From: Rheinheimera soli
Lineage (GTDB): Bacteria > Pseudomonadota > Gammaproteobacteria > Enterobacterales > Alteromonadaceae
Direction: 5' to 3'
Length of the DNA stretch: 64,000 nucleotides
Assembly: GCF_021290985.1 (NCBI RefSeq)
Contig: NZ_JAJOYU010000005.1
Location: forward strand, 109,359 to 173,358
Positions 39,239-47,858 of the stretch are shown here, piece after piece (position 1 is the first letter of the stretch; each line of letters starts with the position of its first letter). Below the pieces are notes generated by a model. It made no database searches. It had not been told where the DNA came from and saw nothing but the letters and a program-made list of their open reading frames with translations. Made by a program: the position numbers and the translations under genes.

Positions 39239-41589
39239 TGAATGCCCTTGCTTTGAGGTTGTGTTATCGCCATAGCAGATTGCAACTGCACGCTGTCTGT
39301 CAGCCAGAATGCTGCCTTATTGCTGGTGCTGGAGTCGTTACCAATAAATAGATTAAATTCACCTGCTTCAGCTACGTAATCCATGCCTAAGTTATAAAAG
39401 GCTAAATCTGTGGCTTTAATCCGGAACTGTACTGTTTTGCTTTCGCCTTTGCCCAGCATGATTTTCTGAAAACCTTTCAGCTCACGCACAGGCCGGGTGA
39501 CAGAAGCAGTTTTATCCTGAATATACAGCTGCACTACTTCTTCGCCAGCCCTGTCACCAGTATTGGTTAAAGTGACTGATGCAGTGATTTCCCCTTCAGG
39601 CTTTAATTGTGTCGAACTCAGAGTCACTGCCGAATAAGCAAAGCTGGTGTAACTCAGGCCATATCCAAAGGGATAAAGCGGCTGATTGGATGAATCCAGA
39701 TAACGTGAGCGGTATTTTTGCTCTGGACCTTCTGGCTCATAAGGCCGCCCGGTGTTTTTCATATTGTAATAAATGGGAATTTGCCCTACATGACGCGGGA
39801 AAGTCACAGGCAGCTTACCTGCAGGGTTGTAGTCGCCATACAAGACGTCAGCTATCGCATGGCCACCTTGAGTGCCGGCATACCAGGTATGAAGTATCGA
39901 ATCGAGGTGTTCATCTGCCCAGTTGATGGTCATAGGGCGACCACTCATCAGTACCAGTACCATAGGTTTATCGAGCTTTTTCAGCTCCTGCATCAGCGCG
40001 TCCTGAGTGCCGGGAAACCCCAAATCAACCCTGCTGGCTGCTTCGCCTGTCATATCCCATTTTTCACCCATTGCCAGCAGGATCACATCGGCTTTTTTCG
40101 CCGCTGCTATGGCTTCGGCAAAACCAGACTGGTCGGTATCGGTAAATTCATAACCAGCTCCTTTGGCATAGTGGATCTGAGTGTCAGCACCTAATCGGGC
40201 AACCAGCGCCTCACGTAAAGTCACAGGTTTGCTGCTGCGATCACCAGCAGCAGACCAGGAGCCAATCATGTCGGCTTTTGAATCCGCCAGCGGGCCTATC
40301 AAAGCTATAGATTGTGTTGGCGACAGCGGCAGTACTTTATTGTCGTTTTTCAGCAATACAAAAGACTTACGGGCACCATCGCGGGCTGCAGCCAGATGTT
40401 CTGCTTTATACACCTGCTCTGCCTGACGCTGCTCATCAGAATAACGGTATGGGTCTTCAAACAACCCCAGTTTGTATTTCATTTCCAGAATACGTCGTAC
40501 GGCCTTGTCTATTTGTGCTTCTGAAACTTTGCCTGCCTTCAATAACTCTGGCAGGTGTTTACTGTACACAGCACCTTGCATATCCATATCCACGCCTGCA
40601 TTCAGTGCCAATTGGCCAGCATGAGGTAAATCCTCTGCCAGACCGTGAGGTACCAGTTCGTTGATGGAGGTGTAGTCTGTCACCACAAAACCGGAAAACC
40701 CCCAACGCTGTCTCAATATGTCCTGCAGCAGGTAGTTGTTGGCCGTCGCAGGCACCCCATTTAAATCGTTAAAGGCCGTCATAAAGCTGGCCACTCCTGC
40801 ATCTACTGAGGCTTTAAATGGCGGCAGGTAGGTTTCCCAGAGTTCACGTTCTGACATATCGGTGGAGTGATAATCGCGCCCCGCCTGCGCCTGACCATAA
40901 GCAGCGTAATGTTTGGCACAGGCCAGCACAGTGTCTGTTGCCGTCAAATCATCGCCCTGAAAGCCATGCACTCTGGCTTTGGCTATTTCGATGGACAGAT
41001 ACACATCTTCGCCTGAGCCCTCAGAGATGCGGCCCCAGCGTGGATCACGGCTAATGTCGACCATAGGGGCAAAGGTCCAGTGAATCCCTTCGGCTGAGGC
41101 TTCTGTGGCTGCAACTCTTGCTCCGGCTTGGATTGACTGCAGATCCCAGGACGCAGCTTCACCTAAAGAAATAGGGAAAATAGTGCGATGGCCATGGATC
41201 ACGTCATAACCAAACAGCAGTGGAATACCCAAACGGGTTTGTTCCACTGCTAACTTTTGCAGCTCACGGGTAAAGTTTGCTGTGTAAGCGTTAAATACCG
41301 CACCTACTTTACCTGCTTTAATTTGCTGCTGATAATCGACCGATAACGTAGGGCCAGTTTTGTCCCAGTCGCTGCTGAGCAGATGCAACTGGCCGACTTT
41401 TTCTTCAAGGGTCATTTTGCTGATCAAGCCACTGATAAACTGATCCATCCCGGTATTTTGTGGCGGTAAAGTTACTATCTGTTGTTGGCCTGTAGCTGTT
41501 GTTTCCACTGGTGCTGTTGGGTTGCAGGCGCCAAGAGCGCAGGCCATAGCCACACTACAGGCTATTTTTGAATACTTTGTAAATGTCAT
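39235..41589 (-). CDS. bglX: GH3 beta-glucosidase lipoprotein, BglX-like
   Basis: 784 residues. Lipoprotein signal with lipobox LGAC (Cys 22). GH3 (alpha/beta)8 domain with DPRWGRISEGSGED and KHYAAYG, nucleophile Asp in GFSGFVVTDYTSINEL, then the alpha/beta sandwich domain (SIALIGPLADSKADMIGSW) and a C-terminal fibronectin III-like domain (GEEVVQLYIQDKTASVTRP). The family removes glucose from non-reducing ends of beta-glucosides; BglX-type enzymes can act on sophorose and other beta-linked glucosides. Next to a GH144 enzyme, beta-1,2-gluco-oligosaccharides are the likely substrate (inference). 27 bp after the GH144 gene and overlapping the symporter gene. Confidence 0.92.
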   Translation of the reverse strand: MTFTKYSKIACSVAMACALGACNPTAPVETTATGQQQIVTLPPQNTGMDQFISGLISKMTLEEKVGQLHLLSSDWDKTGPTLSVDYQQQIKAGKVGAVFNAYTANFTRELQKLAVEQTRLGIPLLFGYDVIHGHRTIFPISLGEAASWDLQSIQAGARVAATEASAEGIHWTFAPMVDISRDPRWGRISEGSGEDVYLSIEIAKARVHGFQGDDLTATDTVLACAKHYAAYGQAQAGRDYHSTDMSERELWETYLPPFKASVDAGVASFMTAFNDLNGVPATANNYLLQDILRQRWGFSGFVVTDYTSINELVPHGLAEDLPHAGQLALNAGVDMDMQGAVYSKHLPELLKAGKVSEAQIDKAVRRILEMKYKLGLFEDPYRYSDEQRQAEQVYKAEHLAAARDGARKSFVLLKNDNKVLPLSPTQSIALIGPLADSKADMIGSWSAAGDRSSKPVTLREALVARLGADTQIHYAKGAGYEFTDTDQSGFAEAIAAAKKADVILLAMGEKWDMTGEAASRVDLGFPGTQDALMQELKKLDKPMVLVLMSGRPMTINWADEHLDSILHTWYAGTQGGHAIADVLYGDYNPAGKLPVTFPRHVGQIPIYYNMKNTGRPYEPEGPEQKYRSRYLDSSNQPLYPFGYGLSYTSFAYSAVTLSSTQLKPEGEITASVTLTNTGDRAGEEVVQLYIQDKTASVTRPVRELKGFQKIMLGKGESKTVQFRIKATDLAFYNLGMDYVAEAGEFNLFIGNDSSTSNKAAFWLTDSVQLQSAMAITQPQSKGIQ

Positions 41590-41616
41590 TTTGTGGTTCC
41601 TTAACTTTTCCGGCCG

Positions 41617-43224
41617 CTACGACTTGGGGCTGAGTGGCTGAAGGGGTTGTCCATGCACAGTAAAACCAAGTTTATGCAGACCCTGACGTACATCTGGATC
41701 CTGCATAAAGTAGTTCCATAACAGAGCTGTCCTGTGGTTTTCAATCATGCCTACAACAGGCCCCTGATCGATGGCCAGATAAGTGCGGCGTATTTGTTTA
41801 GCCGGATCTGAACTTGCACTGAGGTTGATAGCATCATAAAAGCCTGCAGGGCCAAACAGGTTTTTGCCATGGTTGTAGTACAGGTTTTTTAACACCAACA
41901 TGGAATGTTGTGGGGTGTAAGGCATAGAAGACAAAGCTGCAGTCGGCACTATCGTGCCTCTGTCGGTGTACATACCAGGTGCATGAGCACTGTAGCCATC
42001 CGGGACATGGTCGCCAGCAGTCAGCCCCCATAAATCTGCGGCATAACCTTTCCAGCCAAAAGGGTTGTCTATGCTATAGGCTCTGTTAATCAGGGTATGA
42101 CGTACATTCTGTTGCCAATAATTGGCGTATCTGTCTTGCAAACCCCGTGGGTCCAACCCCATAAAAGAATAGTGTGCAAAAAACAACGGGCCGCCTTTTT
42201 GGTTTTTGTCACCTAAAGGCAAGCTGATGCCGTAATAGTCTTCACCATTACGAAAGGTTTTTACTGAACTGGCAGCCCAGCCTTTATGGTAAGGCGCGTC
42301 GCTGATCGGGTGAGTTGGGGAGGCGGCTGCTAAGACATACACAATCAGGGCTTCGTTGTAGCCTTTAATTGGATGGTTCATGGTCCAGCCATGGCGTTTT
42401 GACCAATGCCAATACAAAATGTTTTCGCCTTTGGTATACCAGCTCCACTCCATCTCCTGCCAGAGACGGCTGATGTCCTGTCGAAGTTGCTGCTCTTTAG
42501 CGTTGTTTTTGTTGAAATACTGTCGGGCTGTCAATAAACCTTGCGCCAGAAAGGCCGATTCAACGATATCACCGCCATCGTCGTACTTGCTGAAATTATG
42601 TACTTTACCCGTCGCCGGGTTATACCAGTGCGCCCACATACCGTGAAAACGCTCAAGCTGCTGCGACGCTGCAGTAATTTTCAGCATACGCTCCACTATA
42701 GCTTCCCGACTGACCCAGCCGCGTTCTGCTGCTGTGATCAGTGCTGCTATCCCAAAACCTGTACCTCCACTGGTGATAATGTCGCCATCACGTGGGTTTG
42801 GCATCCGCTCTCTGGCCCAGCCAGTGATGGGGTCAGCATGATCCCAGAAATACCTGAAGGTATAACGTTGCACCATCTCCAGTAATTCATCATCAGAAAA
42901 ATCTCTGGTCTGTACGTTTGCGCTTGCCAGAACTTTTTTCTGGTCGGCCGACAATAGCTGATAACGCAGTTTTAAATTACGGCCCAAATCACCGGTAAAG
43001 TCTAACTGCGATTTGCCTTGTAACTGGCCGCGGTTTTGCCAGGCTCCATCATTCACCGACACCTGAAGTGGGTAGCTCTGGTCTGTTTTACATAATTCTG
43101 CACACTGCAGTTCAACATGACGATCATAGCCTGTAGCTGTTAAAGCTGAGGCCCAGCAGACAACACTGAACAGCAAGATTGCTGAGCTTAGCATTACGGT
43201 TTTCACGAACTTGACTAACAACAT
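41617..43224 (-). CDS. GH144-type glucanase (PF10091 glycoamylase family)
   Basis: 535 residues from ATG 43224, which has GGAGG 5 nt upstream; an ATG four codons earlier lacks a site. Signal peptide (MLLVKFVKTVMLSSAILLFS...), a short beta domain (about 25-110), then the alpha/alpha barrel starting LLEMVQRYTFRYFWDHADP with SGGTGFGIAALITAAERGW, FHGMWAHWYNP, FSKYDDGGDIVESAFLAQGLL and GDHVPDGYSAHAPG. This is the Pfam glycoamylase family that contains GH144 endo-beta-1,2-glucanases. With a GH3 beta-glucosidase and sugar transporters it suggests beta-1,2-glucan breakdown. Family assignment is by recognition; substrate is inference, since the fold also occurs in cyclic glucan synthases. Confidence 0.83.
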   Translation of the reverse strand: MLLVKFVKTVMLSSAILLFSVVCWASALTATGYDRHVELQCAELCKTDQSYPLQVSVNDGAWQNRGQLQGKSQLDFTGDLGRNLKLRYQLLSADQKKVLASANVQTRDFSDDELLEMVQRYTFRYFWDHADPITGWARERMPNPRDGDIITSGGTGFGIAALITAAERGWVSREAIVERMLKITAASQQLERFHGMWAHWYNPATGKVHNFSKYDDGGDIVESAFLAQGLLTARQYFNKNNAKEQQLRQDISRLWQEMEWSWYTKGENILYWHWSKRHGWTMNHPIKGYNEALIVYVLAAASPTHPISDAPYHKGWAASSVKTFRNGEDYYGISLPLGDKNQKGGPLFFAHYSFMGLDPRGLQDRYANYWQQNVRHTLINRAYSIDNPFGWKGYAADLWGLTAGDHVPDGYSAHAPGMYTDRGTIVPTAALSSMPYTPQHSMLVLKNLYYNHGKNLFGPAGFYDAINLSASSDPAKQIRRTYLAIDQGPVVGMIENHRTALLWNYFMQDPDVRQGLHKLGFTVHGQPLQPLSPKS

Positions 43225-43242
43225 CAGATCCTCCATCCCAAC

Positions 43243-43276
43243 AAAAAAACTGTGCCTGAAAACAGACAGGCACAGT
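43243..43276 (-). terminator. Intrinsic terminator between TonB receptor and glucanase genes
   Basis: ACTGTGCCTG (43249-43258) and CAGGCACAGT (43267-43276) form a perfect 10-bp stem with an 8-nt loop, followed on the minus strand by seven T residues (43249-43243). It sits 16 bp past the receptor stop codon and 19 bp before the glucanase start, leaving no room for a promoter, so enzyme genes depend on read-through or on a promoter inside the receptor gene. Confidence 0.88.
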
Positions 43277-43291
43277 CACATCAACAGAGAG

Positions 43292-46216
43292 CTAGAAGCT
43301 CCAGCCAGCAGACAGTTTCAACTGACGCTTGCCGCCATTGGTTGCGGTAAAGGCATTCGGCATAGCAAATTCTGTTGAGTCCGGGTTTAAGTTGAAGTTG
43401 TTGTAATTGTTTTGGTTAAACAGATTCTGGATGTCAAAACGGATGCGGAATTTAGATCCGTCGACCAGATAACTGCTGCCAAACTCTTTACTGAGTGACA
43501 AATCAAAACGTTGGTACTGGCTTTCGGCCGGCGCTGTGCGGTCGAAGTAGCAGGCCGTACCGCCTTGTCTGCAGTCCAGATATTCATAGGTGGTTTTCGA
43601 CGCCCAGGTGTATTTAAAGGCTGCGAACATTTCCCATGGCAAATCGTAACTGCCTGACAACACAATGCGGTGCTCCGGCACGCCTACAGACTTTTTCCAG
43701 CCGTAGTCGGCGACACTTTCATAGTCCAAAGCAAAAACTTCACTGAATACCCGGTTTTCCTCGGCATCGCTGAAAGTGTAAGCCAGGTTGACTCCCCAGA
43801 AGTCTCTGTGTGGACGGTCAACTTTAACGAAGAGGTTATTGATACGGGTTTGGCCGTCATTGGAAGACAGTATTAAGTTACCCCAGCCTGGAACACCAAA
43901 AGCCCATGGTTGACCCCAGCTTGTGCCTTGTTCCAGAAACTGACCATCAGGTCTTCTGTTACCCAGCAGCCAGTTAAAGCCATCTTTGGATTCAGTACGA
44001 GCAACACTGACTTCGGTATTCCATTCATCCCAATTACTGCGCATACCTACACTGAATTGATCAGAGTAGGGGGTTTTCAGATCGTTATGCAGAAGGAAAC
44101 GTTCACCCTTCACATCTATACTCGACAGCAGCCCATCCAGGCCTGCCTGAGTTAAGTAAGCCGGATCCCAACTGGTGCAGTTGGATGCTGTTGGATCACA
44201 GGGGTTATCCGGATCACCGCTGAATAAATAACTGACCTGAGCAAAGGAACCTTTGCTTTCTTCCAACTGCACAAAATCAAATTGCTGACGGTCGTAAGAA
44301 CGGCCATAACCACCAAAGAGTGTATGGCTGCGGCTATCATCTATTACATAACTAAAGCCAAATCGGGGTTGCCAGGCGCCTTTAAAGTAACTGCGTTCTT
44401 TACCTGTGCTGATGTAGTTTTCAATGTTGTAATTGGCATTGTCCAGATTCGACCAGCCACGTAATGCAGCTACCAGTTCTGTGGGGGTCTGGTAGTTTTT
44501 ATAGCTTGGAGTTTCTTCATAATCCCAGCGTACGCCAGCGTTCAGTGTTAGCTTATCTGTTGCTTCCCAGTCGTCCTGAATAAAAAATCCAAGCTGGGTA
44601 TTTTCAGATTCGACATTACCGCCCACTGAGTTTGTGGCCGCTACTCCCCATTCCACCATATAGGGCTGATCAATAGCAAAAGTGCCAGCGCCATTTCTTT
44701 CTACGTTATAGAAATACTGTGGGTTATAAGGCTGTTGTTGCAGAGTATTGAGCGTGATTTCTTTATATTTAACACCTGCTTTGATCACATGATTTCCATG
44801 CCATTCAATATCCAGCAGAGTGTAATCGTTTTGTACTGCCCAGCCTTTTTGTCCTTTATCCTGAAAGTTACGGCCACCACCCATATTTAAAATGGATTGG
44901 CGGGTCGCTGTTTGCAGCACAATACCTGGGCCATCAGTGTAAGGTTTCGGGTTCCAGCTGGCATCTTCATAAGTCAGGCGGAATTCATTCTGACCATGTT
45001 CCATGTAATACACATGTTTCAGATTGTATCTGTGATCTTTCACTTCACGGTTTACGCCATAGCTTAAGGTATTAGCGCCACCGAAATCAGCGACATCGCT
45101 TTCATCCCTCAGCTTCACAGAAGCTTCCAGCGAATGGTCATCGTTGATCGCCCAGTCCAGTTTGCCGAAGAACAAATTCTCATCAAAACCTGAGGTCTCT
45201 CTGCCCAGCATGGCCTGAAGATCGGCTGGAAGAGTGACCAGATTTACTCCTGCGCCGCCAGGGATATCCACAGGTTCCTGAATTTCCTTACGTTCATACG
45301 ACATCAGGAAATGCAGTTCATCCTTGATAATAGGGCCGGACAACAGCATGCCTGCATGGCGGGTCAGTGATTCAGTTTTGCCATTTTGTTCGTTTGGTTC
45401 AGCCTCACGTAAACCTTCATTAGTGTAGTCAACAAATACATCACCTTCAAATTCGTTAGTACCAGAGCGGGTCACTGCGGTAATAGCCACACTGCCAACC
45501 TGATCAAATTCGGCTTTATAATTCTGGGTGATCACTTTGTATTCGCCGATAGCGTTTTGTGGGAAAGGATTGCCACGGCTGGAATCCTGACCTGTGATGC
45601 CGCCTTTAAGTACATAGTCTTTTTGACTAACACCATCGAGAAAAACGTTCACATTACGCTGATGCTGAGCGCCACCGCGGATGCTGACATTGCCCTGACC
45701 ATCGGTGTTGAGTTGTACACCAGGCGCAAGATCAGCAAAAGATAAGAAGTTTCTGTTGTTTTGCGGTAGGCGGGCAATCATTTCAGGGGTAATGTTAGTG
45801 CCTACTTCACCTCCGGAAAAACTTTCAATACGCACACCACTAATGGCTATTCGCTCGATATTGTCATCGCTCGGGGCCTCTAATGTGATATCAACAGTTG
45901 CCTTCTGACCAATCCGTAGTTCCACAGGTTCTGTCGAGTTGTCGCCTACTTTAATCAGGTAAATACCAGGTTTGAGACCTATAAAGACATAAGAGCCATC
46001 ATCGCGGGTTTGGGTTGTTTTACTGTAGCCTCTGTCCTGATCTGTCGCAGTGACTGTCACTCCGCCAGCTTTACGTTCGGTTTGTTGGATCACTTTGCCC
46101 GCTATAGTGGCGCCCTCTAACTGCCCGAAAGCTGCAGGTACCACGCCGCCGAATAAAGTGCTGGCAACAGCAAAAGACAGCGCATTGCGCCGGAACCAGT
46201 GTGTTTTATTTTTCAT
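43292..46216 (-). CDS. TonB-dependent receptor, Oar/carboxypeptidase-regulatory type
   Basis: 974 residues. Signal peptide ending near AAFGQ, an N-terminal carboxypeptidase regulatory-like (CarboxypepD_reg) domain (ATIAGKVIQQTERKAGGVTVTATD...), a plug domain (NFLSFADLAPGVQLNTDGQG, VSIRGGAQHQRNVNVFLDG), and a 22-strand barrel ending KRQLKLSAGWSF, with the terminal Phe expected for outer-membrane insertion. It should import the polysaccharide fragments processed by the adjacent glycosidases. Transcribed away from lacI, with an 18-bp palindromic operator 66 bp upstream of its ATG. Confidence 0.93.
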   Translation of the reverse strand: MKNKTHWFRRNALSFAVASTLFGGVVPAAFGQLEGATIAGKVIQQTERKAGGVTVTATDQDRGYSKTTQTRDDGSYVFIGLKPGIYLIKVGDNSTEPVELRIGQKATVDITLEAPSDDNIERIAISGVRIESFSGGEVGTNITPEMIARLPQNNRNFLSFADLAPGVQLNTDGQGNVSIRGGAQHQRNVNVFLDGVSQKDYVLKGGITGQDSSRGNPFPQNAIGEYKVITQNYKAEFDQVGSVAITAVTRSGTNEFEGDVFVDYTNEGLREAEPNEQNGKTESLTRHAGMLLSGPIIKDELHFLMSYERKEIQEPVDIPGGAGVNLVTLPADLQAMLGRETSGFDENLFFGKLDWAINDDHSLEASVKLRDESDVADFGGANTLSYGVNREVKDHRYNLKHVYYMEHGQNEFRLTYEDASWNPKPYTDGPGIVLQTATRQSILNMGGGRNFQDKGQKGWAVQNDYTLLDIEWHGNHVIKAGVKYKEITLNTLQQQPYNPQYFYNVERNGAGTFAIDQPYMVEWGVAATNSVGGNVESENTQLGFFIQDDWEATDKLTLNAGVRWDYEETPSYKNYQTPTELVAALRGWSNLDNANYNIENYISTGKERSYFKGAWQPRFGFSYVIDDSRSHTLFGGYGRSYDRQQFDFVQLEESKGSFAQVSYLFSGDPDNPCDPTASNCTSWDPAYLTQAGLDGLLSSIDVKGERFLLHNDLKTPYSDQFSVGMRSNWDEWNTEVSVARTESKDGFNWLLGNRRPDGQFLEQGTSWGQPWAFGVPGWGNLILSSNDGQTRINNLFVKVDRPHRDFWGVNLAYTFSDAEENRVFSEVFALDYESVADYGWKKSVGVPEHRIVLSGSYDLPWEMFAAFKYTWASKTTYEYLDCRQGGTACYFDRTAPAESQYQRFDLSLSKEFGSSYLVDGSKFRIRFDIQNLFNQNNYNNFNLNPDSTEFAMPNAFTATNGGKRQLKLSAGWSF

Positions 46217-46282
46217 CGTCTTATCCCTGTTGATCGCGTATTTGCGCGCCCGCTACTGCTTTTGTTTTATTTTGTTCTTGTG

Positions 46283-46300
46283 ATGGAAATCGATTTCCAT
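46283..46300. promoter_or_regulatory. LacI-family operator upstream of the TonB receptor
   Basis: ATGGAAATCGATTTCCAT is a perfect 18-bp palindrome with a central CG, typical of LacI-family operators. It lies 66 bp upstream of the receptor ATG and shares 15 of 18 positions with the site near lacI. Repression of the receptor operon by the adjacent LacI protein is the simplest reading. Confidence 0.8.
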
Positions 46301-46689
46301 TTGGTGCCAAAAAAATATCCTGAACGGACATTTTTGTAATCTTGCAACGCAGTGCAGCACCCTGCTGGATTTTTATTGTTTAAAAAATAACTTTTTGTTT
46401 TCAAGGTGTCAAGCCCGTATTTTTGGAGTGAAAAAAGTAAAATTATATAAATAACAATTGGTTATGCTTCTGCTGTGGTTTTTCATATAAAATGAAAATA
46501 GCTTTTTGTTATTTGTTACAGATAAAGTTTGGTGTACAGATAAGGCTGCGGTAAATTTCAAAAGCATATTGTTCTAGGATGTCGTGTCGCAATGAGTTAC
46601 ATTCCTGAAACAAAAATTGGTCATGGAACAAGAGATTTTGGAGTGAAAACTGGGTTGTTTTGTCCTTAAATCTCTTTTAATCTGCAAGC

Positions 46690-46707
46690 TAGGAAAACGA
46701 TTTCCAT
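46690..46707. promoter_or_regulatory. Second LacI-family operator, upstream of lacI
   Basis: TAGGAAAACGATTTCCAT matches the perfect palindrome at 46283 in 15 of 18 positions, keeping GGAAA, CG and TTTCC. It lies 116 bp upstream of the lacI start, so the regulator probably controls itself, and looping between the two sites (about 407 bp apart) is possible. Confidence 0.7.
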
Positions 46708-46823
46708 TTAAGTGTGGTTCATCATAAAATTATAAAAATCATCCATTTACGTAAACTTGCCATCAGGCTTTGGCGCTGCAAATACTGTTGATGCAGTCAA
46801 TATGATCAAGGGGTTGTTACTAT

Positions 46824-47858
46824 ATGTCGCAAAATCAATTTAAACATCTGGCTATGGGTGACATTGCCAAAAAAGCTGGCGTTTGCATGGCGACAGTGTC
46901 CCGAACCTTAAACAACCCTGATCGGGTGTCGGAAAAAACCCGCAATCTGGTGATGAAAGTGGTTGAAGATATGGGCTATATCCCTAATCGTCTGGCAGCC
47001 AGCTTGAGGCAAGGGCGTTCACGTAATATCGCCATTATGTTGCCGGATATTACCAACCCGTATTTCTCACCTATAGTCCGCACCATAGAACAAATTTCGC
47101 TGGCCAGAGGCTATTCAGTTATTCTGAAAGATACTCAGGACGACCCTGCGCTGGAGCGCTCTTTTGCCGAAATGGTGAAAACCCGCCAGGTGGACGGCAT
47201 TATTACCAACTCACAGCGTATCCCTTTTGATGTGGACCCAACGCAGCCATTGCACGAGCAATTACCTCCTATAGTCAATGCTTCAGAATTTTGTGATTTG
47301 GAAGGGATCCCTAAAGTAGGGGTCGACAATGTGGCTATTGGCAAAGATGCGGCAGAGCATTTATTAGGTTTTGGCCACAGCCGTATTGCAGTGATCACTG
47401 GTACATCGCATATCTTAAGCAGTCAGCAACGTGAAAAAGGTTTCAGAACAGCTTTGTTGCAGGCAAAGGTTAATTTTGATGAGAAGTTGCTGTATCAGGG
47501 CGACTATTCCTGTGAGTCAGGTGTGGCTGGCGTCAGAGCTATTATGCAACTCAAGGATCGGCCCACCGCCTTTTTCTGTTTTGGTGATCAGGTTGCCATA
47601 GGTGCGTTGCATGCACTGCGGGAACTGGGTTACAGAGTGCCGGAAGATGTGTCAGTGATAGGAGTAGATGGCATAGCATTGTCGCAATACAGCGCTCCAC
47701 CTTTAACCACAGTAGCACAGCCTTTAACACTGATTGGCGAGCATTGCGCTACTTTGTTAATCGACTTAATCGAAGGTAAGCAGCCGGAAAAACTGGTGCA
47801 TATTTTGCCACATCAGTTACTGGTGCGTGCCAGCACCGGGCCTGCGCCTAAGCTTTAG
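46824..47858 (+). CDS. LacI-family transcriptional regulator of the glucan locus
   Basis: 344 residues. N-terminal helix-turn-helix MGDIAKKAGVCMATVSRTLNNPDRVSE and hinge helix NRLAASLRQGRSRNIAIMLPDITNPYFS, then the periplasmic-binding-like effector domain (VDGIITNSQRIPF, GVDNVAIGKDAAEHLLGFGH, FFCFGDQVAIGALHALRELG, SVIGVDGIALSQYSAPPLTTV). Probably represses the divergent TonB receptor operon and itself through the two GGAAA-CG-TTTCC operators, and is released by a sugar made from the imported glucan. AAGGGG is 10 nt before the ATG. Its last 42 bp overlap the convergent MFS gene. Confidence 0.93.
   Translation: MSQNQFKHLAMGDIAKKAGVCMATVSRTLNNPDRVSEKTRNLVMKVVEDMGYIPNRLAASLRQGRSRNIAIMLPDITNPYFSPIVRTIEQISLARGYSVILKDTQDDPALERSFAEMVKTRQVDGIITNSQRIPFDVDPTQPLHEQLPPIVNASEFCDLEGIPKVGVDNVAIGKDAAEHLLGFGHSRIAVITGTSHILSSQQREKGFRTALLQAKVNFDEKLLYQGDYSCESGVAGVRAIMQLKDRPTAFFCFGDQVAIGALHALRELGYRVPEDVSVIGVDGIALSQYSAPPLTTVAQPLTLIGEHCATLLIDLIEGKQPEKLVHILPHQLLVRASTGPAPKL

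Larger units (their letters stand above)
46217..46823. other. 607-bp control region between TonB receptor and lacI
   Basis: Divergent intergenic region, strongly AT-rich (notably 46370-46530 and 46700-46750). It contains the two operator palindromes listed separately. A possible minus-strand promoter upstream of the receptor reads TTACAA, 16 nt, TATTTT just before the operator at 46283-46300. No open reading frame of note and no RNA gene recognised. Confidence 0.6.

Noticed and set aside
39718..40194. 158-residue plus-strand open frame inside bglX
   Set aside because: Shadow of the GH3 gene; no ribosome site and no recognisable domain.
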